Of a stretch of DNA of 64,000 nucleotides, positions 56,591 through 64,000 are shown piece after piece. The translations under genes were made by a program, and so were the position numbers. Every line of letters starts with the position of its first letter. The stretch's first letter is position 1. This DNA is from Phycisphaerales bacterium (GTDB taxonomy: Bacteria > Planctomycetota > Phycisphaerae > Phycisphaerales > UBA5793), in assembly GCA_020852515.1 (NCBI GenBank), contig JADZAS010000009.1, positions 1-64,000 on the forward strand, written 5' to 3'. The notes below the pieces were generated by a model, which worked only from the letters and a program-made list of their open reading frames with translations, made no database searches and was not told where the DNA came from.

Positions 56591-56971
56591 ATGAAGACTC
56601 AAGGAGAGATTGAGGCCGCCGTCAGCGAGCGCATCAGTCGCTTCGAGCAGGAGTTCATTGGGCGGGGCCCACAGGAGGTTCGCACCTATCTGCTCGACCG
56701 ATTGGTCGTCATCCGACTGCAGGGCGTCCTGACCGCCGCCGAGAAGCAGCTGGTGAAGTCACTTGCGTCCGACAAGGGGCGGGATCTGCTTAAGCACGTG
56801 CGTACGCACCTGGTGGAAATTGCCCGTCCGGAGATGGAGCAACTGATTGAGTCGTGCACCGGCGCGAAGGTTGTCAGCATGCATCACGACATCAGCACCG
56901 TGACAGGTGAAGAGGTGTTTCTGTTCGTGTTGGACAGCATGCCGAGGCTGCGCGAAGTGAAGGCCAGGTGA
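56591..56971 (+). CDS. DUF2294-domain protein
   Basis: 126 aa from ATG 56591 after GGGGAAG. Opening MKTQGEIEAAVSERISRFEQ and core GRGPQEVRTYLLDRLVVIRL, LQGVLTAAEKQLV, ending MHHDISTVTGEEVFLFVLDS, matching DUF2294. Closely similar to the C-terminal half of 57026-57907, so a duplicate or a partner. Function unknown. Confidence 0.85.
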   Translation: MKTQGEIEAAVSERISRFEQEFIGRGPQEVRTYLLDRLVVIRLQGVLTAAEKQLVKSLASDKGRDLLKHVRTHLVEIARPEMEQLIESCTGAKVVSMHHDISTVTGEEVFLFVLDSMPRLREVKAR

Positions 56972-57025
56972 ACAGCGACCCCGCCACGCCGTTCACGCAT
57001 CGCCAGGAGCGCTGTTGCGGCCGCT

Positions 57026-57907
57026 TCAGCTGTCATCCGCATCCCTGACCCTGTACGGCGGCGCCTGGCTCAGGGAGAAGACCACCACCTCCTCGCCGGT
57101 GACGCTGCTGATGTCGTGATGCATGCTGACGACCTTGGCGCCCGTGATGACCTGAATCATCGAGGAGATCTGCTTCTGAGCGGTTTCGATCAGCAGCGTT
57201 CTCACCTGCTTGAGCAGATCCCGCCCCTGCCCAACGGAACGCGTTTCGACCATGCGCTGTTCCGCCGCAGTCAAGACGCCCTGAAGGCGGACGACCAGCA
57301 GGTCCCCGATGAGGTGCGCGTGGACATCGCTTGGACCTCTTCCAATGTACTCCTGCTCGAACTGGCACATCCCGCGGCACACAGCGCCCTCGATCTCGCC
57401 CCGCGTCCTGTGCGATGCGCGCTCCGCGTCGGTCGCCCCGGAGTGGGCTCCTCGTGAATGCCGGGTCGCGCGATCCCTCGATTCCCCGGCGCACAGCACC
57501 GTCACAACCAGCCTCTCCAGGGACTGGCGCTCGAATGGCTTTTGCATCTGCGGGGCGTCGGCCAGGTCGGCGCGAAGTTGTCCCGCATCGTAACCGGACA
57601 TGATGATGAATGGAATGTCGCGCTCGCGAAGGATGTCAACCACCGGATAGGCGTATTGGCCGTGGAGATTGAGATCGAGCAGCACTCCATCCAGTCGCTC
57701 ACGCCGGCAGATGTCCTCCGCTTCCGCCAGGCGCGCCGCCGTGGCGATCACCACGCAGCCAAGCTCTTCAAGCAGCGATTTCAACGCCATCGCCACCATG
57801 CCGACATCCTCGACGACGAGCACGCGCAGCCCGCCCAGCGATTTGGCGCGGTCAGTCTCGACCGCCAGGCACTTGACTTCCACGGGCGGCTTCTTTGTCG
57901 TCTTCAT
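57026..57907 (-). CDS. Receiver-DUF2294 fusion protein
   Basis: 293 aa, ATG 57907 after GAAAGGAGAG. Residues about 27-140 form a receiver (VLVVEDVGMVAMAL, acceptor Asp in LLDLNLHGQ, Lys in QMQKPFE). After a linker, residues about 165-290 are DUF2294 (GEIEGAVCRGMCQFEQEY, GRGPSDVHAHLIGDLLVVRL, MHHDISSVTGEEVVVFSL). The pairing suggests DUF2294 as an output module for phospho-signalling, perhaps driven by the neighbouring CheB-CheR-HWE kinase, whose 3' end overlaps this gene by 56 bases. Confidence 0.88.
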   Translation of the reverse strand: MKTTKKPPVEVKCLAVETDRAKSLGGLRVLVVEDVGMVAMALKSLLEELGCVVIATAARLAEAEDICRRERLDGVLLDLNLHGQYAYPVVDILRERDIPFIIMSGYDAGQLRADLADAPQMQKPFERQSLERLVVTVLCAGESRDRATRHSRGAHSGATDAERASHRTRGEIEGAVCRGMCQFEQEYIGRGPSDVHAHLIGDLLVVRLQGVLTAAEQRMVETRSVGQGRDLLKQVRTLLIETAQKQISSMIQVITGAKVVSMHHDISSVTGEEVVVFSLSQAPPYRVRDADDS

Positions 57908-60900
57908 GGCTCTCTCCTTTCACGATCGGGAACTCAATGGTGCATTGCAGTCCCGACGACAAGAACTGCAGGTCTACTGTGCCGGCCAGATCATGTGTGA
58001 TGCTGCTTTCAATCAAGAGCGATCCGAAGCCGCGCTTTCCGACAGAAGTGATCGGCGGGCCGCCTGACTCGACCCACCTGATGCGGGCATGCGAATGGCT
58101 TTCCTGATCAATGCGCTCCCACCGTACGGCAATCGTTCCGGTTTCGTTCGACAGGGCGCCGTACTTTACGGCGTTCGTGACCAGTTCATGAAATACGAGT
58201 TCCAGGGCAATGGCCGATCCACGCGAGACCACGAGATGGCCACCCCCGATGATAATGCGAGGTGAAGCCTTGCCGACATAGGGGTCGAGTTCCCTATTAA
58301 TCATCGCACTCAGTTCGACTCCTTCGTCGCCGGGCTGGGTCAGCAGTGAATGCGCGCGGGCCAGTGCGGCCAATCTCGGCTCGAACTCGGCAAGAAACTC
58401 CGGCAGCGAGGCGCAGCGCTGGCCCAGCGCCTGGATGATCGCCTGCACCGTGGCCAGCGTGTTCTTGATGCGGTGACTCAACTCGTGCATCAGCCGCTCA
58501 CGCTGCCGCTCGCCTTTTTTGTGCTCGGTGATCTCCACAAACGTGACCACAACGCCATCGATCCGGTTTTCAGCCGTCCGATACGGCAGCACGCGGCGGA
58601 TATACGACTGCCCCTGTTCGCTGTCGACTTCCGCCTCGACGGGAACGAGTGTTTCAAGCACCTTCTTCGATGCCGGCTCAAGTTCCGAACCAGTCACGAT
58701 CGACGCCAGGTCGCTGATCGGACGGCCGATGTCCGATGGAATCAGCCGAAGCACCTGTTTGATCGCCGGCGTAAACCAGCGAATGCGGCAGGAGGTGTCC
58801 AGGAACAGCGTCGCCACTTCGGTGCTGGCCAGAAGATTGTTCAGATCGTTGTTCGTCTGCTCCACCGCCTCAACCTTGCTTCGCAATTCGTTATTGAGGG
58901 TGTTGAGTTCTTCGTTGAGCGACTGCAACTCTTCTTTGGACGTTTCCAGCTCTTCGTTCGCGGATTGAAGTTCTTCGTTGATCGAGAGCATCTCTTCGTT
59001 GGATGTGCTGTACTCCTCGATAAGGCGGTCATACTGCTCCGACACTTCGCGAAGATCCTGCCGCGTCACGCGCAGTTCCTCTTCCAGGTGATCGACGGTC
59101 TGGCCGGATTGGCCGCGGCCGTCGTCATCTGCAGACTCCCGCGTCGCCGCATCCGCCGGCGCCGTCGGCTCTTCGAAGCTGACGAGCAGCAACGGCGACT
59201 CGTCGCGCGACCGGCTGATCGGGCTGACGGTCAGTGTCACTGGCCGTCGCCGCTCGCCTTCCTTGAGGTAGGCGTTCGTTGTCGTCGCGGATCGTCGCTC
59301 ACTGTTCGCCTCGAGAATCGCATGGCGCAGCGGAGGCCTGAGCCCCGGCGACACGAGCGCCAGCAGGTCGCGCGTCGGCTTGCCGCCCGGCTGTGAGAGA
59401 TACCGCGAGGTGTTGCCGTGATACACCAGCACCTGATGATCCGCGTCGATCACCACCGAAGGCGGGGCGTACCGATCCAGCAGTGCCCGATGCGCCATCG
59501 TCTGATATTCATCACGCTCGGGATGAAAACCCCTCGGCTGGCCCGGGGGCCTGCGCCGCTGATCCGTCACCGAAAACCTCGGAAAGTCAAACCGCCCGGC
59601 GTGGACCACCCGGCGAGAGCGGAAGATGCGCCACGGGGCCGAGAGCGGCTCGAACAGCTCCCCCTGCATGCCGATCGTCTCCGCGCTGCCCAGAAACAGC
59701 GTTCCCCCGTCGCGCAGCGCGAAATTGAACATCCCCAGTATCCTGCGCTGCGTGTCCGGCTCGATGTAGATCAGCAGGTTGCGGCAGATGATCATGTCCA
59801 TCCGTGAAAAAGGGGGATCCCTGATCACGTTATGCCGGGCGAAGACAATCATGTCGCGCAGGTTCTTTTTCACCTCATAGTGCGAATCGCGGGCGATGAA
59901 AAACCTCGTCAGCCGCTCCTGAGACACCTGCGCCGCGATCGTGTCCGGATACACACCAGCCCGTGCGACTTCGAGACTGTCTGACACGTCAGTCGCGAAG
60001 ACCTGCGGCTTGATGTGCTTACCAGAGCGATCGATCGCCTCCGCCAGAATCATGGCGATCGTGTACGCCTCTTCACCCGTGGCGCAGCCGGCCGACCAGA
60101 CTCGAATCTCCTCTCCGTTCTCGCGCCGGGCCACCAGCGGCTCGACGACCTGTTTGTTCAGTTCCTCCCAAGCCTTCGGATCGCGGAAAAAACTCGAAAC
60201 ATTGATCATCAGATCGCGATACAGCGCCGCGGCCTCCGTCGGATCGTCGCGCACGATTCTCGCATACGAATCGAAATCATCAACGTTGCGCAGGCTCATG
60301 CGACGCTGCGTGCGCCGCAGCAGCGTCGGCCGCTTGTAGTCCGCGAAGTCGTAATCGAACTGACTGTGCAGGAGGCTGAGAATACTCTGCAGCGTGGCGG
60401 AGTCATCATCGGATTCGTCCGCACCTGATTTCCCTCCATCCGGTTCGCGGCCGCGTTCCGCGATGCAATCCACACGCGGCCGCGCCGCCAGTCTCTGCAA
60501 GACCTCGGGCATCTCCGCGATGGGCAGGACGAGATCCACCAGCCCGGTGCTGATCGCATTGCGCGGCATGCCGTCGTACTCCGCCGTCTCCGGGTCCTGC
60601 ACGATCACCATGCCGCCTTCGGTCTTGATCGCGGAGATGCCGCGCGACCCGTCCGACGCCGTGCCGGAGAGAATGATCGCAATCGCGCAATCGCCGTACT
60701 CCGACGCCATCGAGTCATAGAGCCGATCGATCGGTCTCCGCTGGCTTCGCTCCGCTTCGGTGTCGAGCAAGCGCAGATGACCGTCCTTCACGACCAGGTC
60801 GCGATTGGGAATACACACGTAAACATGATTCGGCTCAATCGCCAGCCCGTCCTGCGCCGGCCGCACCCTCAGCGATGTGTGCCGCGAGAGGAGATCGACG

Positions 60901-60989
60901 AGATGGCTTTCGCTCTTCGGGTCGAGGTGTTGAACGACGATGAATGCCATGCCCTCAAGAGAGGATCCAGCGTCGAATAGCGCCATCAT
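57852..60989 (-). CDS. CheB-CheR-PAS-HWE histidine kinase
   Basis: 1,045 aa counted from ATG 60989. N-terminal CheB methylesterase-like domain (ILSGTASDGSRG), CheR methyltransferase (RIWSAGCATGEEAYTIAM), coiled-coil region rich in EELQSANEELETSKEELQ, PAS, then an HWE kinase (MHELSHRIKNTLATVQAIIQ, FHELVTNAVKYGALS, IRWVESGGP). The frame stays open upstream to about 61113 and includes the CheB GASAGG motif, so the true start lies upstream of the ATG, but no ATG, GTG or TTG is found there: a rare start codon or a small frameshift near the CCCC run at about 61030 must be considered. It overlaps the downstream receiver gene by 56 bases and probably phosphorylates it. Confidence 0.85.
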   Translation of the reverse strand: MMALFDAGSSLEGMAFIVVQHLDPKSESHLVDLLSRHTSLRVRPAQDGLAIEPNHVYVCIPNRDLVVKDGHLRLLDTEAERSQRRPIDRLYDSMASEYGDCAIAIILSGTASDGSRGISAIKTEGGMVIVQDPETAEYDGMPRNAISTGLVDLVLPIAEMPEVLQRLAARPRVDCIAERGREPDGGKSGADESDDDSATLQSILSLLHSQFDYDFADYKRPTLLRRTQRRMSLRNVDDFDSYARIVRDDPTEAAALYRDLMINVSSFFRDPKAWEELNKQVVEPLVARRENGEEIRVWSAGCATGEEAYTIAMILAEAIDRSGKHIKPQVFATDVSDSLEVARAGVYPDTIAAQVSQERLTRFFIARDSHYEVKKNLRDMIVFARHNVIRDPPFSRMDMIICRNLLIYIEPDTQRRILGMFNFALRDGGTLFLGSAETIGMQGELFEPLSAPWRIFRSRRVVHAGRFDFPRFSVTDQRRRPPGQPRGFHPERDEYQTMAHRALLDRYAPPSVVIDADHQVLVYHGNTSRYLSQPGGKPTRDLLALVSPGLRPPLRHAILEANSERRSATTTNAYLKEGERRRPVTLTVSPISRSRDESPLLLVSFEEPTAPADAATRESADDDGRGQSGQTVDHLEEELRVTRQDLREVSEQYDRLIEEYSTSNEEMLSINEELQSANEELETSKEELQSLNEELNTLNNELRSKVEAVEQTNNDLNNLLASTEVATLFLDTSCRIRWFTPAIKQVLRLIPSDIGRPISDLASIVTGSELEPASKKVLETLVPVEAEVDSEQGQSYIRRVLPYRTAENRIDGVVVTFVEITEHKKGERQRERLMHELSHRIKNTLATVQAIIQALGQRCASLPEFLAEFEPRLAALARAHSLLTQPGDEGVELSAMINRELDPYVGKASPRIIIGGGHLVVSRGSAIALELVFHELVTNAVKYGALSNETGTIAVRWERIDQESHSHARIRWVESGGPPITSVGKRGFGSLLIESSITHDLAGTVDLQFLSSGLQCTIEFPIVKGESHEDDKEAARGSQVPGGRD

Positions 60990-61261
60990 CGCATCCAGCC
61001 CGCCGGCTGATGCGCCAATCGCTACGACGGGGAAGGTTTGAGGGATGGTCGAGATGTAGCCACTCCCGTTCGGTGCGCAGTGCGAGACAGATAAACGACC
61101 GCTCTGGAACAGATTCTAGTCGAGCCGGCGTCGAATGGCGGAGCGGGATGATCTGGACCAGGCCAACGTGCCGGATTCAACGCCACTCCATGTCTGATTC
61201 GCCGCTTAACGTGCGGTCGGTCCCATGCCGACCAAAATCTTCTTGCAAACGCGTTGCCCCT

Positions 61262-61435
61262 TCATCGGATCGGCGTTACGAGGATCGGCGCTCGCGTTCG
61301 CTGATGTGCGGTTAGTGCACCTTTACTGCATCCGTTAATGGCGAGGGAGCTGCGGAGATTGCCCTTGTACCAGTAGACTTTACTGAGGGCTTTCATGAGC
61401 GCGACGATGGCGGCGGGCGAGAGTCGTCTCGACAT
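61262..61435 (-). CDS. Short ORF, possible N-terminal fragment of a longer family
   Basis: 57 aa. The segment LSPAAIVALMKALSKVYWYK resembles the N-terminus of a hypothetical-protein family I have seen in defence or mobile contexts, but it runs out after GNLRSSLAI with a stop. No ribosome-binding site. Likely a remnant. Confidence 0.3.
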   Translation of the reverse strand: MSRRLSPAAIVALMKALSKVYWYKGNLRSSLAINGCSKGALTAHQRTRAPILVTPIR

Positions 61436-61527
61436 GAGGAGCTGAACGACAGCGGGACGCTGGAGCGCGCGAACACACTTGTCGCCGCGGACTCTCACCC
61501 ACCGCAAGTACACGCCGACGCGTTTGC

Positions 61528-61915
61528 TCAGGCCCTTGGCGATCCTGCTGCCTTCTGCTCGGCAGCCGCCACCAGTCCCTTCATCATCCCGCGAAAGACG
61601 ATCCCGTGCAGCGGGAGCACCGAGTACCAATACGCGATCCCCAGCAGGCCGCGCGGGCGGAACCGCGCGGTCATCACCAACCGAGCACCGAAACCGGCGG
61701 CCGGCGCGGGTTCGACCTCGAAGCTCAGCGTGGCGATGCCCGGGAGCTTCATTTCGGCGGTCAGCACCAGCCGGCGCGGCGGCTCGATCCCGGTGACACG
61801 CCAGAAGTCCAAAGCATCACCCAGATGCAGCTCGTGCGCGCTCCTTCGGCCACGGCGCAGGCCCGGCCCGCCCATGAGCCGGTCCATGATTCCCCGCAGA
61901 CTCCATGCCGCGGAG
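61528..61915 (-). pseudogene. 5'-truncated DUF2867/SDR-type remnant
   Basis: From about 61915 the minus-strand frame reads SLRGIMDRLMGGPGLRRGRR, HLGDALDFWRVTGIEPPRRL, LTAEMKLPGIATLSFEVEP and RGLLGIAYWYSVLPLHGIVF, matching the C-terminal part of DUF2867/SDR-type proteins. The N-terminal part is missing; the in-frame sequence upstream is antisense to the next plus-strand gene. Interpreted as a truncated pseudogene. Confidence 0.65.
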
Positions 61916-61951
61916 CGAGATGAGACCCTCAGAAGTGCGGGACTCACGCTC

Positions 61952-62434
61952 GTGAAACCCGTGACACGTTCCGCCAAAGGGAGTCGTGCACGGTCAGGGC
62001 GCTTCGCCGAACTTTCGCGTGAACAGCGACAGTTGTTCGACCAAGTCGCGTACCAAGTGCATGACGAGGCGACCCTCTTAACTTTCACCGTGTCGTCAAT
62101 GCGCGATTGGCTGGAACCGCCCCTAACCGAGTTGGCCGATGACGCGCTGAGGCGCCATTTGGACGTTCTCGTGGCCCGAGGACTGGTGAAGCTCGTTAGC
62201 CGACCAGCCGGGGAGGTGACCGGTAGTCCGATTGAAGAGTACCACGGAACCGGGTACGGCAACATGTACTATCTTGTTTGCGAGCAGACGACGGACGAGC
62301 AGCAATCCGACCTCGCTCGAATGGACGAGCTGGCTCGCTTGGCACAAGTCACGGAATCGTGGGCAAAGGCGACAGGGAACTGGTCCGATCAAAGAGGGTC
62401 GTGGAGCGATGAAGGCAAGGAGCCACGTGAGTGA
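61952..62434 (+). CDS. Small protein upstream of and coupled to the AAA ATPase
   Basis: 160 aa from GTG 61952, the best start found, although no strong ribosome-binding site precedes it. Helical, with a winged-helix-like region (LTELADDALRRHLDVLVARG, LVKLVSRPAGEV, GYGNMYYLVCEQTTDEQQSD). Its stop overlaps the GTG of the ATPase gene (GTGA), so the two are translationally coupled. No family recognised; possibly a DNA-binding or regulatory partner in a defence-type pair. Confidence 0.65.
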   Translation: MKPVTRSAKGSRARSGRFAELSREQRQLFDQVAYQVHDEATLLTFTVSSMRDWLEPPLTELADDALRRHLDVLVARGLVKLVSRPAGEVTGSPIEEYHGTGYGNMYYLVCEQTTDEQQSDLARMDELARLAQVTESWAKATGNWSDQRGSWSDEGKEPRE

Positions 62435-64000
62435 GACTGCGATACCTTCACTTGCCGGACTACGGTGTGCTGCGAGACCTCAAGGTGGAGTTTCGCGACG
62501 AGACGATCCTCAGCCGCAAGGGCTCACTGCAGTTCGTCGTCGGTCTGAACGGTACGGGCAAGAGCAGTTTGTTGCGGGCCGTCTACGAGACATTCCGATG
62601 GCTCGAAGCTGAACGCGTCCCACCGTTTCCGGTGGCTCTCGTGTATGAATTACAACGAGACAACGAGCGAGCCATGGTGATGTTCCGCCATCTGTGCCGG
62701 ACGGCAAGCGAAGCCGCGTTTGCTGTCATTCCAGAAGGCTGGGAATTGTGGGAAGCCTGCACATCGGACAAGTCCGCCATTGACTGGGACGAGGTCCTCG
62801 AATCAGTTGACGGCGACGATGTACGGGACTCCGACCATTGGGCACAGATTGTAAATGGGGATCGACTGTCGGGAAACCAATTGGTGAGGCAATATCTTCC
62901 GTCGTCAATTGTGGCGTACACATCAGGTGACCTGGATGCGTGGGAGAAGGTGCGTCAAGTAGATTTGTCAGATGTCGATTTGTCGTATGCCACATATGAC
63001 GGGTTGAGTGACGATCAAGACCGACCGCGAGGATGGACTCTTGAACGGGAGATGAACTCCCCAGAGGTCGCCATTAACAAATCCGAGCGATCCGCGATTC
63101 AATCACGAACGAGTCCGGCCGACCGTGGTACTGACGGCAAATGCATTTTGCTGGAGCCACAGGACTTGAAGCTGGCTGCCATCTCCGCCGGACTGATTGT
63201 GGCGGTACGCGAGTTGGCCGACGTTGCTGCAATCTCGTCACCAGAGAGTTGGCGAAGTGCCTTGCGGACGGCCGTGGCTCAACAGCTGAAAGGAGAGCGC
63301 CCGGCCGAAAAGGATGCACGCACGCTCTTGAATGAGATTGACTGGTGGTGGCCAACACACTTGAGCATCACTTACCGCCCACCATCCCAGCAACTCAACT
63401 CGGAGTGGCTAGCACAGTGGATGGCCCTAACGGCACTGGCTGATGAAGTCATTCGACAACCGCTGGGACGGTTGCAGATGGTCATACACCTTGGACGGTC
63501 CGAGAGGAGAATCGAACCAGATATTCGGGGAGTGTCTGCCGGCAATCGTGTGCCAGAGCCGCTGCGGGAGATCGTCGATCGCGTGGACGGTTCGTCTTCT
63601 GGAGCCGAGGCCGTAGTGCGAGTACTGAGCACCGTTTCGAAGCAGTCAACGGATTGGAATGATCGAGCGTTGTGGGACGTATTCCGCGCCCTTCACGCAT
63701 GGCGGGCAGCCGGCCTGATCGAGGAAATCACCGTCACCGTGATGCGTACCACCCAGATGATCGCACACGACGGTCAGTTGGACGATGTGATTCTGACTTG
63801 GGATGACTTTAGCGATGGAGAGCGCATGCTGCTGGGGCGAATGGCGCTATTGCTGCTACTACGCGAGCGCGACGGGAGCCTGCTTCTGCTTGACGAACCG
63901 GAGACTCACTTCAATGACTCCTGGAAGCGGGAGATTATCGACATCATCGATGACAACGTTTTGAAGACCACCGCGGCTCAAGTGATGGTTGCTACGCACA
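62431..64000 (+). CDS. AAA/ABC-type ATPase, partial (runs off window end)
   Basis: At least 523 codons; GTG 62431 overlaps the upstream stop. Walker A GLNGTGKSSLL (about residue 40), then a long insert, and near the visible end an ABC-like signature DFSDGERMLLG, Walker B LLLLDEPETHF and a His switch VATH, as in RecF/SMC-like and OLD-family ATPases. The remaining C-terminus, where a nuclease domain would lie if present, is outside the window. The two-gene arrangement and the flanking debris suggest a defence module; unproven. Confidence 0.8.
   Translation, partial: MRLRYLHLPDYGVLRDLKVEFRDETILSRKGSLQFVVGLNGTGKSSLLRAVYETFRWLEAERVPPFPVALVYELQRDNERAMVMFRHLCRTASEAAFAVIPEGWELWEACTSDKSAIDWDEVLESVDGDDVRDSDHWAQIVNGDRLSGNQLVRQYLPSSIVAYTSGDLDAWEKVRQVDLSDVDLSYATYDGLSDDQDRPRGWTLEREMNSPEVAINKSERSAIQSRTSPADRGTDGKCILLEPQDLKLAAISAGLIVAVRELADVAAISSPESWRSALRTAVAQQLKGERPAEKDARTLLNEIDWWWPTHLSITYRPPSQQLNSEWLAQWMALTALADEVIRQPLGRLQMVIHLGRSERRIEPDIRGVSAGNRVPEPLREIVDRVDGSSSGAEAVVRVLSTVSKQSTDWNDRALWDVFRALHAWRAAGLIEEITVTVMRTTQMIAHDGQLDDVILTWDDFSDGERMLLGRMALLLLLRERDGSLLLLDEPETHFNDSWKREIIDIIDDNVLKTTAAQVMVATH

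Noticed and set aside
61528-62265. Full-length 245-residue minus-strand protein
   Set aside because: Only the C-terminal half shows family similarity; the N-terminal half is antisense to the plus-strand gene, so a truncated remnant is more likely.

Overview
The window looks like a chromosomal segment of a high-GC planctomycete, most likely of the Phycisphaerae type. This is an inference from gene content. The clues are an ECF sigma factor next to a Ser/Thr kinase with TPR-like repeats, rows of secreted FG-GAP and HAF repeat proteins, giant hybrid histidine kinases, and a nitrite-oxidoreductase-like molybdoenzyme. I see no rRNA, tRNA, CRISPR array, integrase or intact insertion sequence.

Region 1 (about 30-8,030, minus strand) is a signalling island: two short receiver proteins, a 1,910-residue hybrid kinase with nine near-identical HAMP repeats (a 276-bp DNA repeat), and a receiver-kinase, joined by ATGA/GTG stop-start overlaps and closed by an intrinsic terminator. 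Region 2 (8,190-20,610) holds five secreted proteins on the minus strand behind an ECF sigma factor/Ser-Thr kinase pair, plus a divergent parallel beta-helix protein. All six secreted proteins end in what appears to be one related C-terminal module of about 100 residues, attached to different repeat bodies. Region 3 (20,650-26,295) resembles the E. coli ynbABCD set: CDP-alcohol phosphatidyltransferase, CDP-diglyceride synthase, hydrolase-methyltransferase fusion and PAP2-dual-specificity phosphatase fusion, with a PlsC-like acyltransferase added.

Region 4 (26,440-37,035) is a minus-strand operon led by an Rrf2 regulator. It encodes a c-type cytochrome/EB_dh-like subunit, a Tat-exported NxrA/NarG-like catalytic subunit, a small unknown protein, an NxrB-like iron-sulfur subunit, a TorD-like chaperone and a DUF438-PAS protein. 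A divergent RIC/ScdA-like iron-sulfur repair gene shares its promoter region. Region 5 (37,060-45,550) has a sensor kinase with a c-heme motif in its periplasmic domain and a sigma-54 activator. Divergently from a probable sigma-54 promoter and a 19-bp palindrome run two glycine-cleavage-H-like proteins, a HybA-like ferredoxin, a HybB/NrfD-like membrane protein and a 13-heme cytochrome. Together regions 4 and 5 suggest nitrogen-oxide or similar respiration linked to the quinone pool through a HybAB/Cbc-like complex.

Region 6 (46,385-57,910) has a GH130 phosphorylase-like gene with a GT4 fusion partner, then a string of small stress-type genes, a collagen-like/OmpA-like lipoprotein, a decayed pseudogene and two DUF2294 proteins, one fused to a receiver domain. 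Two copies of a structured RNA with covarying stems and intrinsic terminators lie here. They are the least explained signal in the window. Region 7 (57,850-64,000) holds a CheB-CheR-PAS-HWE kinase whose first ATG lies inside the CheB domain, gene debris, and an AAA ATPase with a small upstream partner that runs off the end and may belong to a defence module.
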